A stretch of DNA of 64,000 bases from Geodermatophilus dictyosporus (GTDB lineage: Bacteria > Actinomycetota > Actinomycetes > Mycobacteriales > Geodermatophilaceae): contig NZ_FOWQ01000001.1 of the NCBI RefSeq assembly GCF_900115505.1, positions 434,001 through 498,000 on the forward strand, read 5' to 3'. Shown here piece after piece: positions 8,708 to 17,563 of this stretch (the stretch's first letter is position 1; each line of letters begins with the position of its first letter). Under the pieces are notes generated by a model. It saw nothing but the letters and a program-made list of their open reading frames with translations. It was not told the DNA's origin and ran no database searches. The translations under genes and the position numbers were made by a program.

Positions 8708-10384
8708 ATGACGCGGTCGTACGACGCGGTCGTGATCGGTTCCGGCATCAACGGCATGGTCGCCGCCGCGGAGCTCGCCACCGCCGGCTGGACGGTGGCG
8801 CTCGTCGAGCGCAACACGCGGATCGGCGGGTTCATCGCGACGGAGGAGCGGACCGAACCGGGCTACCTGCACGACACCTACTCGTCCTGGCACCCACAGT
8901 TCGTGTCCGGGGCCGCCTACGCCGCACTCGGCACGGCCCTGCACGAGTGCGGCCTCGAGTTCGTCAACACCGAGGAGGAGTTGTGCGCCACCGCCACTGA
9001 CGACGGGGAGGTCAGCCTGGCCTACCGGAGCGTGCGTCGGACGGCGGCCGGCCTCGGCTGCGGGGAGGACGGCCGCACCTACCGCCGGCACCTGCAGTGG
9101 GTCACGGACAACGCTGCTGCCATCGGCGCGCTCATGTCCGGGGAACTGCGGTCGCTGGCGTCGGTGCGCACGGCGATGGCGCTGTTCTGGTCGAACGGTG
9201 TCGACGGGTCCCAGCAGCGGCTCCGGGACGGGCTCACGAGCGGCCGGTCCTGGTGCCGGCGTGAGTTCGCCGGACCCGAGGTCGACCGGTTGTGGGTGCC
9301 GTGGCTGCTGCACGCGGGGCTGAGCCCCGACCACGCGTCCGGTGGTCTCCTGCTGCCGCTGTTCGCCGGCAACCTCCACGCCGCGGGGTTGCCCGTCGTC
9401 GTCGGCGGGTCCGGGCGCCTCGTGGAGGCGTTCCGGGAGTTGCTGCACTCCCTCGACGTCGAGGTCATGACCGGTACCACCGTGGACGGCATCGTCCTCG
9501 CGGACGGCCGCGCGACGGGGGTCACCTGTGGTGGGGAGACGATCGGAGCCGAGACGGCGGTCCTGGCCTCCGTCACGCCGACCGCCCTGTACGGCAGCCT
9601 GCTGCCACCGGGGACCGTCGAGCGCCAGATCGCCGTGGAGGCGGAGCACTTCCGCTACGGGCGTGCCGCCCTGCAGGTGCACGTCGCCCTGGATGCGCCG
9701 TTGCGGTGGCACGACGAGCGGCTGAACCGGACCCCGGTGGTCCACCTGTCCGACGGCAGCGCGAGCACCGGCGTCGCCTGCGCCGAGGCCGAGGCCGGGC
9801 TGCTGCCCGCGTGCCCCACCGTCGTCGTCGGTCAGCAGCACGTCCTGGATCCCTCCCGGGTACCGGAAGGGGCGGCCTCGTTGTGGATCCAGCTGCTCGA
9901 GATGCCGTGGGAGCCTCGAGGTGACGCGGGCGGTGAGCTGGACGTCTCCGCGGGGTGGACCCGGACGCTGGCGGACGGGGTCGCCACCCGCGCGCTGGAC
10001 CGGCTGGCCCGTCACGTCGACGGACTGCGAGCCGCAGTCCGCGCCGTCGACGTGCTGCACCCGGGAGACCTGGCCGGGTACAACGTCAACGCGATCGGCG
10101 GCGACCCGTACGGCGGCGACATGCAACTGGACCAGGCCTTCCTCTGGCGGCCGCTCCCCGCCAGCGGCGGTCACGAGACCACGGTGCCCAACCTGTGGCA
10201 CATCGGCGCGAGCACCCACCCCGGCGCCGGACTGGGCGGAGCCTCCGGGCACCTGGTGGCCCAGCGGCTCCTGGCGTCCCCCGGCACTGCCGGCCGTGCG
10301 CGGCTCACCGGTCCACGGCGCGTCCTGCGTGTCGTCCGTCCGGCGCGGCTCGCCCAGGCGGGCACGGGCTCACGGTCGCGCTGA
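8708..10384 (+). CDS. FAD-dependent oxidoreductase, phytoene desaturase-like
   Basis: 558 residues. The N-terminus has the dinucleotide-binding motif VVIGSGINGMVAAAELA (G11-x-G13-xx-G16) with a terminal acidic residue in VALVERN. The C-terminus has HPGAGLGGASGHLVA, the second FAD-contact motif of the COG1233 (carotenoid desaturase/retinol saturase-like) superfamily. Length and both end motifs are complete. The substrate is unknown; no carotenoid genes (crtB, crtE) lie nearby, so a carotenoid role is not supported. A GAGGAGAC site precedes the ATG. It follows the BTAD regulator by 36 bases and may be its direct target. Confidence 0.85.
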   Translation: MTRSYDAVVIGSGINGMVAAAELATAGWTVALVERNTRIGGFIATEERTEPGYLHDTYSSWHPQFVSGAAYAALGTALHECGLEFVNTEEELCATATDDGEVSLAYRSVRRTAAGLGCGEDGRTYRRHLQWVTDNAAAIGALMSGELRSLASVRTAMALFWSNGVDGSQQRLRDGLTSGRSWCRREFAGPEVDRLWVPWLLHAGLSPDHASGGLLLPLFAGNLHAAGLPVVVGGSGRLVEAFRELLHSLDVEVMTGTTVDGIVLADGRATGVTCGGETIGAETAVLASVTPTALYGSLLPPGTVERQIAVEAEHFRYGRAALQVHVALDAPLRWHDERLNRTPVVHLSDGSASTGVACAEAEAGLLPACPTVVVGQQHVLDPSRVPEGAASLWIQLLEMPWEPRGDAGGELDVSAGWTRTLADGVATRALDRLARHVDGLRAAVRAVDVLHPGDLAGYNVNAIGGDPYGGDMQLDQAFLWRPLPASGGHETTVPNLWHIGASTHPGAGLGGASGHLVAQRLLASPGTAGRARLTGPRRVLRVVRPARLAQAGTGSRSR

Positions 10385-10566
10385 CCGGCAGCGGCCGAGG
10401 TCGAGCAACGCCGGGCACCCGACGAGACCTCGGGCGCACTGCTCTCAGCCGGCTGCGGTGACCGACCCGGCACCGAGGGGCTCCCGCGCGATGAGAGTGG
10501 TCGCCCAGGCCGGCGTGTCCGCGCTCGGCGGGTCGGGCGCTGCGACGTGACGGGCCAGGTGGCTGT

Positions 10567-10638
10567 CCCCGTCCACACCAGCACGTGCACCCCGGCGTGG
10601 ACCGCGTGCGGCCGCCCTGCTCGACGGCTGACAGGACC
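10567..10638 (+). pseudogene. Remnant of tyrosine recombinase 3' end (copy 3)
   Basis: DNA here aligns with the last ~75 bases of the recombinase remnant at 18239-18448 and of the intact recombinase at 28109-29314. Shared blocks are CCAGCACGTGCACCCCGGC and CTGCTCGACGGCTGAC, with a small insertion and an internal deletion that break the frame. It is followed at the expected distance by an att-like repeat, as for the other two copies. Confidence 0.7.
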
Positions 10639-10691
10639 GCGAACCACCGGAGCGGTGTCACGGGGGCCTCCGGACCCCGGACACGGAAGCG

Positions 10692-10763
10692 ACCCGGGCT
10701 CCCGAGCTGCAGGAACACCGGGGGCGGTGCGGTGTCCGAGGGGCGACACGGTCCGCGCGCACA
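10692..10763. repeat. att-like repeat C
   Basis: Matches the sequence at the tRNA-Leu 3' end: a CCCGGGCT...GAGCTGCAGGAACACCGGGG hairpin arm, then GTGTCCGAGGGG, then a GC-rich arm ending near CGCGCACACG. It is the leftmost of five copies. Confidence 0.75.
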
Positions 10764-10824
10764 CGCGTGAGCCCGGGCGGGTGGCGGAGCCCCTGGGCCC
10801 TCGTACACCAGACCTCCCGGTGCG

Positions 10825-10998
10825 TCAGGCGGTCTGGTCCGCCTCGGCGGCGGAGACGGCTTCCTCGCGACTGGGGAACGGCCCGGCGGTGCGGCCGTCG
10901 GCCCGGCACGTCCACCGGTAGCCGTCCGGGACCTGCTCGACGAGGTAGCCGTCCGGGTCGGCGGGGCCGTGGCCCGGGCGTTCGTGTGGGTCGGTCAT
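10825..10998 (-). CDS. Small hypothetical protein (57 aa) coupled to GDPD
   Basis: Starts with an ATG that overlaps the TGA stop of the glycerophosphodiester phosphodiesterase gene (ATGA), so it is probably translated by coupling. It contains DGYRWTCRADGRTAGPFPSR and ends in an Ala/Glu-rich helix (EEAVSAAEAD), a pattern like the small single-domain DNA- or protein-binding modules found in actinobacteria, but I do not recognise the family. Its stop is about 60 bases from att-like repeat C, so it lies at the left edge of the second island module. Confidence 0.6.
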   Translation of the reverse strand: MTDPHERPGHGPADPDGYLVEQVPDGYRWTCRADGRTAGPFPSREEAVSAAEADQTA

Positions 10999-12284
10999 GT
11001 GAACACCACCTCCTTGAAGCGCACACTGGCGAACGCGCTGCCCAGGTGCACGACGGGCACGGGGCGGTAGGTGGCGTCCGCCACGGTCAGAGGTCCGGTC
11101 GCCGCGTCCGTGCGCGTGAAGGTGAGTGCCGAGCCGGTGACGGTGATCCGCAGCTGGACGTAGGTGCCCGGCGTCGGCGCGGGGCCCTCCGTGGAGGACG
11201 CCAGGGTGGTGGCGACACCCTCGACGACCCGGTGGACGGCCAGGGAGCCGTCCCCGCGCAGGAGGAAGAGGTAGCCGTTGGCGCCGGGTGATGAACCGGA
11301 CGACGGTCGGTACGGGTGGTCGTCGGTGCTCAGGAAGACCGACCCGCAGCACCTCCGGCTGTCCGCGCACGACCGGTCTACCCGCACGTCGAGGTGCAGC
11401 GTGAACGCCTCCGGATCCGGCGGTGCGAGGAAACCCAGGAGCGTGGAGGTGACGGTGTCGGAGACGTCGAAGCCCCAGGACGAGTCGTCCGGGTAGAACC
11501 GGCCGCGGCTGGTGTCCGGCAGCATGCCGGGCAGCCAGACCTGACGGGCGAACAGGTCCGAGGCGCGACGGCCCGCGTCCCCCGCGACGTAGAGGGGGTC
11601 GTCGGAGAAGATCGCGTCCACGCCATCGGCGATGAGGGCATCCCGCTGGTGTCGGCGGTTCACCGTGTAGCAGGCCACCTCGACCCCCGCCGCGTGTGCC
11701 GCCGAGCAGACCGTCGAGGTGACGTGGCCGGCCTCCGGGCCGATCCAGCCGATGCCCTCGGCGCAGGCCCGCGCGACGTCGGTGCTGCCGAGCCAGATGA
11801 CCTCCCATCCCCGCGAGCGCGCCAGCCGGCAGTCGGCCAGGGTGAAGGACTGCAGCAGCACGGACGCCGGGCTGACACCGCGTCGCTCGAGCGCGTCGAT
11901 CATCGGGCCCATCGCATCGCTGCTCTTGGCCTCGGCGCAGAGGAGGACACGGTTGCCGAACTCGATGAGCACCTCCTCGAACAGCGGAGGACGCAGCCCG
12001 TCGGGCCACCCTCCGCCGAGGATGACCGAGGCGTCGATGTCGAGCTGCTTCCAGGACACCGACGTGTGATCGGCGACGTTGCCGCTGGCGGTGGTCATGC
12101 GGTCCACGGTGCCGTCGTGCATGACGCCGAGAGCGCCGTCGGCGAGCGTCGACACGTCCTGCTCGATGACTGCCAGGCCCTGGCCCACCGCGACCCGGTA
12201 GCCCTCCATCGTGTGCTCGGGCACCTGCAGGGATCCGCCGCGGTGGGCGATGACGAACGGCCGGCTCAGGTCGGCGAAGTCCAC
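10995..12284 (-). CDS. Glycerophosphodiester phosphodiesterase (GDPD) family protein
   Basis: About 429 residues. The GDPD core is at the N-terminus: RPFVIAHRGG (catalytic His-Arg), VPEHTMEGY, then E-x-D in VIEQDVSTLADGALGV and MHDGTVDRMT, with a later CAEAKSS and a YTVNRR segment, all positions of the TIM-barrel active site. These enzymes release an alcohol and glycerol-3-phosphate using a divalent metal. From about residue 275 an extra domain of 150 residues (FTLHLDVRVD...VQLRITVTG...VRFKEVVFT) looks like a beta-sandwich of the LamG/concanavalin type, so it may bind a polymer. No signal peptide is visible. The GTG at 12284 is preferred for its AGGG site; GTG 12305 is an alternative. Confidence 0.8.
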   Translation of the reverse strand: MDFADLSRPFVIAHRGGSLQVPEHTMEGYRVAVGQGLAVIEQDVSTLADGALGVMHDGTVDRMTTASGNVADHTSVSWKQLDIDASVILGGGWPDGLRPPLFEEVLIEFGNRVLLCAEAKSSDAMGPMIDALERRGVSPASVLLQSFTLADCRLARSRGWEVIWLGSTDVARACAEGIGWIGPEAGHVTSTVCSAAHAAGVEVACYTVNRRHQRDALIADGVDAIFSDDPLYVAGDAGRRASDLFARQVWLPGMLPDTSRGRFYPDDSSWGFDVSDTVTSTLLGFLAPPDPEAFTLHLDVRVDRSCADSRRCCGSVFLSTDDHPYRPSSGSSPGANGYLFLLRGDGSLAVHRVVEGVATTLASSTEGPAPTPGTYVQLRITVTGSALTFTRTDAATGPLTVADATYRPVPVVHLGSAFASVRFKEVVFT

Positions 12285-12568
12285 GGACGACCCTAAGCCG
12301 CTCACCCGGGCCTGCGCGCTCCAGCGGTCGGCGGACGGCCGGTGCGGAGGAACGTCTCGTCCTGGACGGAGGAGGACCCGTGCCCCGGCAGGTCCGCCGG
12401 CTACTCGTCGCCGGAGCCGGCGCGGTGTCCCTCGGTGCGGGCGTCGTCGGCTCGGACACCCAGGGCGGCTTCGCCTGCAGTGGACGCCAGGGCATCCCGG
12501 ACCGCGTCGGCCAGCCGAACAGCACGGACGGACACCCTCGTGCTGCGCTTCGTGACGAGTTGCCGGAC

Positions 12569-13543
12569 TCAGTCGGTGAAGACGGCGGAGAGCGCTGCGG
12601 CGACGTCCCGGTGGTCGCGCACCAACCTGGCCCGGCCGCGGCCGAGCCGGGCGAGGTCGCGGCCGAGCTCGACGTCCTGCTCGCCGGAGGTGTCGACCAG
12701 GACGTCCAGCCGGGGCAGCCGCGCGGCGGTCAGCCGGGGGTCCGGTCCGGCGTTGTGCACGCAGTCGGACAGCAGCAGCACGCGGGCGTCGCGGGGCGGG
12801 ACCCCGTCCAGCTGATGGGCCGCGGTGTCCAGCGCGAAGGACACGTTGGTCAGCCCCTGGGTCGGTACGCGCAGCAACAGGTCGAGGACGGCGAGCGGCG
12901 CGACCTGCTCGCCCATCCGCACCAACACCGCAGCGTCGGACCAGAAGGCGACGACGGCGAGCGAGTCGCGGGCCAGCTCGCCGGCCAGCGCCCCCACCGT
13001 GGCCGCCGCCGTCCGCACCCGCTCGCCCTTCATCGACCCCGACACGTCCACGACGAGCACGACCGAGCGCCGCTGCCGCACCCGCTCGCGCACCACCAGG
13101 TCGGTGCCCTCCGGGTACGGGATGCCGACGATCGCCTCGAGGGTGCGCTCCAGGTCCAGCTCGTCGGAGCCGCCGCTCCAGGACAGGCTGGCCAGCTCGC
13201 CCACGCCGCGCCGGGAGCGCTGGTCGCGCGGCGGGCGCGGCACCGAGAGCCGGCGGGCGATCTGCCGCGCGCGTGCCCGGGTGAGCTGGTCGGCCCCGCT
13301 CTCGGTCGCCAGGTCGGCCAGCGTGATGAGGTCGGCCGGTTCGTCGGTCGTGCCGGACGCGGTCCCGCCGGCCCGGGTCGCCGGCGTCCGCGTCCGCCGC
13401 CGGTCGCCGGAGCTGAGTGCCATGCCGCCGCCGCCGCGGGAGGGCTCGTAGAGCGTCGGCTGCTCGGTGAGCTGCTTGGGCCTCCGCCGGAGTGGCCGCA
13501 TCCCCCGGGTCCGGCTCGCACCCGGGCGGTCGCGGCGGGTCAC
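12569..13543 (-). CDS. VWA domain protein (MoxR-associated)
   Basis: 324 residues. A basic, Arg-rich N-terminal region of about 150 residues is followed by a von Willebrand A domain: VVLVVDVSGSMKGER gives the MIDAS motif DxSGS, with a later Thr (GLTNVSF) and Asp (LLLSDCVHNAG) completing the metal site. The MoxR-type ATPase gene lies 23 bases upstream, the usual arrangement for MoxR/VWA chaperone pairs that insert metals or remodel complexes. The start (GTG) has a weak ribosome binding site and may be elsewhere. No client gene is recognisable nearby. Confidence 0.8.
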   Translation of the reverse strand: MTRRDRPGASRTRGMRPLRRRPKQLTEQPTLYEPSRGGGGMALSSGDRRRTRTPATRAGGTASGTTDEPADLITLADLATESGADQLTRARARQIARRLSVPRPPRDQRSRRGVGELASLSWSGGSDELDLERTLEAIVGIPYPEGTDLVVRERVRQRRSVVLVVDVSGSMKGERVRTAAATVGALAGELARDSLAVVAFWSDAAVLVRMGEQVAPLAVLDLLLRVPTQGLTNVSFALDTAAHQLDGVPPRDARVLLLSDCVHNAGPDPRLTAARLPRLDVLVDTSGEQDVELGRDLARLGRGRARLVRDHRDVAAALSAVFTD

Positions 13544-13567
13544 CGGGGAGTCGGCGTCGACGGCTCT

Positions 13568-14641
13568 TCAACCGGGTTCCGCCGCCGCCGGGTGGAGCAG
13601 GAAGTGGTCCTGCCAGATCTCCCGGAGCACCGTCTCCGGCGTCGTCTCGAGCGTCTCGTCGAGGAACACGCGGCCGGACAGCGCCAGCAGCATCGCGTCC
13701 AGGACGATGTCGGTGTACTCCTCGGGCAGCCCGCGCGGCGGCGCGACCGACGGCTCGTCCGGCAGCGGCACGTCGCGGATCGCGGCCAGCTGGGCGGCGA
13801 TCAGCGCGACGTCGATTGCGCCCCGCACGCTGCTGCCCTGCCGCAGGTCCTCCCGCTCCCGGGTGGCCCGGGTGAGCGCCACCGCGTCCGCGATCAGCCG
13901 CGGCGACGGCAGCCCGGTCCGGCGGCCGACGATGCCCCGCTCGGCCTCGGCATCCTGATAACCGATCACCAGCCGGCACAGCCGGTCGTGCACCGACGTG
14001 GACAGCCGGGTGGTGCCGATCGTGTCGTAGGGGTTCATCGAGGCGATGACGCGGAAGCTGGCCTGCGCCTCGACCGTGCCGACCCGGGGTACCGCGATCC
14101 GCCGCTCGGCCATGGCGGTGAGCAGGGTGTTGAGGGTGTCCTCCGGCGCCCGGTTGAACTCCTCGACGTAGAGGAAGCCGCCCGAGCGCATCGCCTCGAC
14201 CAGCGGCCCGGCCACGAAGTTCTCCGGGGAGTAGTCCTCGCGCAGCACCCGGGCGGGGTCGTGGTGCCCGACCAGCCGAGTGGGAGTGAGGTCGGCGTTG
14301 CCCTCGACGAAGACCAGCGGGATGCCCCACTCGGCGGTGATCGAGCGCAGCAGCGTCGACTTCGACGTCCCCGGCGGACCCTCGAGCAGGACGTCGCGGC
14401 CGGCGGCGACCGCGGCCAGCAGCAGGTCGAGCTCCCCGGTGCGGCCCACGAGGTGGCGAGCGACGCGGGTGCGGATCGCGCGGACGTGCGCGCCGTCGTC
14501 GAAGGTGACCCGGTGGCCGGTGACGACCGGATCGTCGTCGGTGGCATGCGGAGTGTGCTCGGTCAGGACGTGCTCCTCGGAAGAGGGGGGCGCGCTCTCG
14601 GCACCGGGAGCCCGGTCCTGGCGGTACCGAGAGCGCGGCAA
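13568..14641 (-). CDS. MoxR-type AAA+ ATPase
   Basis: Up to 357 residues. Walker A is GPPGTSKST (Ser in place of the usual Gly before Lys), Walker B is FLYVEEFNRAPED, sensor 1 is VIASMNPYDTIG, and the arginine-finger region is LSTSVHDRLCRL. MoxR ATPases act with VWA partners in maturation of metal enzymes or complexes, and the VWA gene follows directly. The N-terminal start is uncertain: the frame opens with TTG at 14641, with no in-frame ATG or GTG before the AAA+ core and no strong ribosome binding site. The 5' end abuts an SDR remnant, so the original promoter may have been lost. Confidence 0.8.
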   Translation of the reverse strand: MPRSRYRQDRAPGAESAPPSSEEHVLTEHTPHATDDDPVVTGHRVTFDDGAHVRAIRTRVARHLVGRTGELDLLLAAVAAGRDVLLEGPPGTSKSTLLRSITAEWGIPLVFVEGNADLTPTRLVGHHDPARVLREDYSPENFVAGPLVEAMRSGGFLYVEEFNRAPEDTLNTLLTAMAERRIAVPRVGTVEAQASFRVIASMNPYDTIGTTRLSTSVHDRLCRLVIGYQDAEAERGIVGRRTGLPSPRLIADAVALTRATREREDLRQGSSVRGAIDVALIAAQLAAIRDVPLPDEPSVAPPRGLPEEYTDIVLDAMLLALSGRVFLDETLETTPETVLREIWQDHFLLHPAAAEPG

Positions 14642-14644
14642 GGG

Positions 14645-14757
14645 CTACGTGAGGGTGTACCCGGCGTCCACCGGGAGAGTCACCCCGGTGATGTACCGCG
14701 CCTCGTCGGAGACGAGGAACAGGATCGCGGTCGAGATGTCGACCGGACGCGTCCGGC
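14645..14757 (-). pseudogene. C-terminal remnant of a mycofactocin-coupled SDR
   Basis: About 36 codons directly after the stop of the intact SDR encode [20 protein letters not shown], then [14 protein letters not shown] and a TAG stop. This is the tail of the same SDR family as its two intact neighbours (compare [18 protein letters not shown]). All upstream codons are missing, so it is a dead fragment of a tandem copy. Confidence 0.8.
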
Positions 14758-14759
14758 CA

Positions 14760-15596
14760 TCACCTGATCACCGACCCCGCGTCGATCGGCAGCTGGACCC
14801 CGGTGACGTAGCGCGCGTCGTCGCTGACCAGCCACAGGATCGCGTTGCTGATGTCGACCGGCTCCACCCACTGGATCGGCAGCGCGTTGAGGCTCTGGAA
14901 CGCCTCGCCGACGTCGTCCCGGGTGACGTCGGCCGGCGCCTTGTCCGGCCGGAAGGCGGCGTAGGTCTGCTCGTTGTGGATCATCGTGGTGTCCACCGAG
15001 GTCGGGTGGACCGAGTTCACCCGGATCATGTGCGGCGCCAGTTCGTTGGCCAGGGTCTTCACCAGTCCGACGACGCCGTGCTTGGCCGCGACGTAGTGCG
15101 CCAGGTTGGCCAGGCCCTTGATGCCGGCGGTGGAGCTGGTGAGCACGATGGCTCCGCCGCTGCCGCTCGCCTTCAGGTGCGGGACAGCGGCCCGCACCGT
15201 CTTGAACACCCCGGTGAGGTTGATGTCGATCATGTCGTCCCACATCTCGTCGGTCATCTCCTCGACCGGCGCGAAGCTGGCGATCCCGGCGTTGGCCAGC
15301 ACGATGTCCAGCCGGCCGAGTTGGGCGACGCCGTCGTCGACGGCGGCCTTGAGCGCGGCGCCGTCCCGGACGTCGGCCTTGGTGGCGACGATCCGGCGGT
15401 CGAGCGCCTCCACCTGGCGGACCGTCTCCTCCATGTCTTCCTGCGTGGCCAGCGGATACCCCACCGTCGCGACCGTGTCCAGCAGGTCGACGGCGATGAT
15501 GTCCGCGCCCTCCTGCGCCAGCCGGACGGCGTGGCTGCGGCCCTGGCCGCGGGCCGCACCGGTGATGAAGGCGACCTTGCCCTCGAGCTTGCCCAT
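14760..15596 (-). CDS. Mycofactocin-coupled SDR family oxidoreductase (copy 1)
   Basis: 278 residues. It starts [20 protein letters not shown] with TGxxxGxG for nucleotide binding, and has NAG (LANAG), a Ser in LTSSTAG and YVAAK (YxxxK) for catalysis. The segment [29 protein letters not shown], an insertion after beta-2, is the hallmark of the mycofactocin-coupled SDR subfamily. These enzymes keep their NAD(H) bound and pass electrons to the peptide-derived cofactor mycofactocin. The substrate, probably an alcohol, is unknown. An AGGAGG site precedes the ATG. It lies 104 bases after the second intact copy and runs in the same direction. No mftA-F gene is in this window. Confidence 0.88.
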   Translation of the reverse strand: MGKLEGKVAFITGAARGQGRSHAVRLAQEGADIIAVDLLDTVATVGYPLATQEDMEETVRQVEALDRRIVATKADVRDGAALKAAVDDGVAQLGRLDIVLANAGIASFAPVEEMTDEMWDDMIDINLTGVFKTVRAAVPHLKASGSGGAIVLTSSTAGIKGLANLAHYVAAKHGVVGLVKTLANELAPHMIRVNSVHPTSVDTTMIHNEQTYAAFRPDKAPADVTRDDVGEAFQSLNALPIQWVEPVDISNAILWLVSDDARYVTGVQLPIDAGSVIR

Positions 15597-15700
15597 CGTG
15601 GTTCCTCCTCGTCGAGTCCGCCGCGTACGGGTGCGGGCATGCAGGGTGCCGGGAGCCGTGCGGCAGGACCAGCCCGCCGTACGCCCGGAGCGTGCGGTGG

Positions 15701-16522
15701 CTAACGCACGGTGAATCCGGCGTCGACGGGCAGCGTCACCCCGGTGATGTACCTGCCCTCGTCGCTGTCCAGGAAGGCGATCGCGTTCGAGATGTCGGCC
15801 GCCTCGAGGATCTCGACCGGCATCAGGTTGGCGAGCATGCCCGCGGCCTCGGGGTTCGACTCGATCCACTTCCCGATCACGTCGTTCACGACCATCGGGG
15901 TCGCCACGCCGGTGGGGTGGACGGTGTTGACCCGGATGTTGTGCGGCGCCAGCCAGTGGGCGAAGGTGCGCATCAGCCCGACGACGCCGTGCTTGGCCGC
16001 CGCGTAACCCGAGGTGGCTCCACTGCCGTCGCCGCCCCGGCCGGTCAGGCCCTGGGTGGAGCTGGTCAGCACGATCGCCCCGCCGTCCCCCTGCTCGATC
16101 ATCCGGGGCGCGGCGACGTGCACCGTGTTGTAGACCCCGGTCAGGTTGACACCGATGACCTCGTCCCAGGTCCGGTGCACATCCAGCTCGGGTCCCCCCT
16201 GCTGGGCGATCCCGGCGTTGGCCAGCACGATGTCCACCCGGCCGAGCTCCGCGACGCCCGCGTCGAGCGCGGCCTGCATGGCCGAGACGTCCCGGACGTC
16301 GGCCTGGCTGCTGACGATCCGTCGGTCGAGCGCCTCGACCTGCTTGGCGGTCTCGGCCAGATCTTCCGGTGTGGCCATCGGGTAGGCGACCGTCTCCAGT
16401 TGCGCACAGAGGTCGACGGCGATGATGTCCGCGCCCTCCTGCGCCAGCCGGACGGCGTGGCTGCGGCCCTGGCCGCGGGCCGCACCGGTGATGAAGGCGA
16501 CCTTGCCCTCGAGCTTGCCCAT
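15701..16522 (-). CDS. Mycofactocin-coupled SDR family oxidoreductase (copy 2)
   Basis: 273 residues, clearly homologous to copy 1 and identical over the first 31 residues, with the same insertion (CAQLETVAYPMATPEDLAET), NAG motif, Ser (LTSSTQG) and YAAAK. The end is [14 protein letters not shown]. The middle differs most (GLTGRGGDGSGATSGY), so the substrate range may differ. A GGGAGGAAG site precedes the ATG. An operator-like box (16572-16586) lies about 50 bases upstream and matches the one before the MftR-like gene. Confidence 0.88.
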   Translation of the reverse strand: MGKLEGKVAFITGAARGQGRSHAVRLAQEGADIIAVDLCAQLETVAYPMATPEDLAETAKQVEALDRRIVSSQADVRDVSAMQAALDAGVAELGRVDIVLANAGIAQQGGPELDVHRTWDEVIGVNLTGVYNTVHVAAPRMIEQGDGGAIVLTSSTQGLTGRGGDGSGATSGYAAAKHGVVGLMRTFAHWLAPHNIRVNTVHPTGVATPMVVNDVIGKWIESNPEAAGMLANLMPVEILEAADISNAIAFLDSDEGRYITGVTLPVDAGFTVR

Positions 16523-16571
16523 CGTGGCTTCCTCCCATCACGGAGCCCTGTGTGACCTGCGTCGCAGGTTA

Positions 16572-16586
16572 TGGCACCAAGTGTCA
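16572..16586. promoter_or_regulatory. Operator-like box 1, probable MftR site
   Basis: TGGCACCAAGTGTCA is a near-perfect inverted repeat. With the preceding CGCAGGTTA it forms a block repeated at 17555-17578. The two are almost 1 kb apart and both sit upstream of genes of the SDR/regulator array, so a shared regulator is likely. Confidence 0.6.
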
Positions 16587-16635
16587 CAACGCGAGTGGTC
16601 GGATGGCGCAGTGTCCGGCCCGTCGGGCGGGCGGC

Positions 16636-16802
16636 TCACCTGACCGGTGCGGTGTCGATCTCGGGGAGGGTCACGTGCCCGGCGTCGGCCGGGATGGTGA
16701 CCCCGGTGACCTTCGCGGCGAGGTCCGGGCGCAGGTGGTGGCGTGCGCCCGGCCCCGACCCCGCGCGCCGAAGGTGATGAGCGCGACCTCGCCGTCGAGC
16801 AC
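16636..16802 (-). pseudogene. SDR remnant with N- and C-terminus joined, core deleted
   Basis: An AGGAGG site precedes a GTG that encodes LDGEVALITFGARGRGRAHA, the N-terminal Rossmann strand of the mycofactocin-coupled SDR family. About 20 codons later, in a shifted frame, come KVTGVTIPADAGHVTL and a TGA stop, the family C-terminus. Some 220 codons including the catalytic Tyr-Lys are gone. This is one large deletion plus a frame shift. Confidence 0.75.
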
Positions 16803-16827
16803 GCCCGTGGTCGTCCTCCTCGTGTCA

Positions 16828-17505
16828 GTGGTGGGTGGGGCGGCTCGGAGCTGGCCGCCGGCGTCCACCACGTGGGTGGTGCCGGTGACGTAGCGGCCGT
16901 CGTCCGAGACCAGGTACAGAACGGCGTCGGAGATGTCGACCGCATCGATGGCCGGCACCGGCATCTCGTCGAGAGTCAGCGCGGCCTCCTCGAAGTCCGC
17001 ACGGGTCGGGTGCTCCAGGTCGGGCCGGAAGAGCCGGTACGTCGGCTCGTTGAGGATCATGTCGGTGGCCACGGTCGTCGGGTGGATGGTGTTCACCCGG
17101 GTGTTCTGCGGGGCGAGCTCCTTGGCCAGCACCTTCGCGAGCACGACCAGTCCGGCCTTGGCTGCGGAGTAGTGCGCGGTGCCGGCGTTGGCGTAGATCG
17201 CGGCCAGCGAGCTGGTGATGACGACCGAGCGCCGCGACCGCCTGCGATGACGTGTGGCACGGACGCCCGCGGCGTCTTCCACACCCCGGTGAGGTTGACG
17301 TCGATCATGGTGGACCAGGTCTCCTCGTCCATCTCCAGGCTCGACGCGGGGGTGGAGATGCCGGCGTTGGCCAGCACGATGTCCAGCCGGCCCAGCTGCG
17401 CGACGCCGTCCTCGACGGCCCGGGTGAGTCCGGCGAGGTCGCGGACGTCGACCTCGGCCGCGCGGCCCCGGTGATGAAGGCGACCTCGCCCTCGACTCGC
17501 CCCAC
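16828..17505 (-). pseudogene. Decayed mycofactocin-coupled SDR (copy 3)
   Basis: The GTG start opens [16 protein letters not shown], then the frame breaks and a deletion of about 55 codons joins it to EVDVRDLAGLTRAVEDGVAQ. The middle (LANAGISTPASS, DVNLTGVWKT) is in one frame, and VITSSLAAIYANAGTAHYSAAK to DGRYVTGTTHVVDAGGQLR is in another after a second frameshift. The normal stop is missing and the frame reads on into the next remnant. Catalytic YSAAK is still present, so decay is recent. The start faces the MftR-like gene across the second operator-like box. Confidence 0.8.
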
Positions 17506-17563
17506 GGCGATCCCCGTTCATGAACCGGCCCCGCCCACTGACTGTGATCTGGGCCGCAGGTTA

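Larger units (their letters stand above)
10385..10824. other. Intergenic stretch with recombinase remnant and att-like site
   Basis: 440 bases with no credible gene. The left third holds nothing recognisable. The middle (10567-10638) is a decayed recombinase tail and the right part (10692-10763) an att-like repeat; both are listed separately. Confidence 0.7.

Noticed and set aside
1..10384. Complete contractile injection system
   Set aside because: No sheath, tube, baseplate or AAA+ gene is present within the window; only DUF4157 and neighbours support the link.
8708..10384. Carotenoid biosynthesis gene (crtI)
   Set aside because: Only the generic FAD-binding ends match, and no crtB/crtE partner is nearby.
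12380..12560. Possible plus-strand gene with a good AGGAGG site (GTG at 12380)
   Set aside because: The protein beginning looks like a signal sequence for about 30 codons but then runs antisense to the VWA gene with no protein-like composition.
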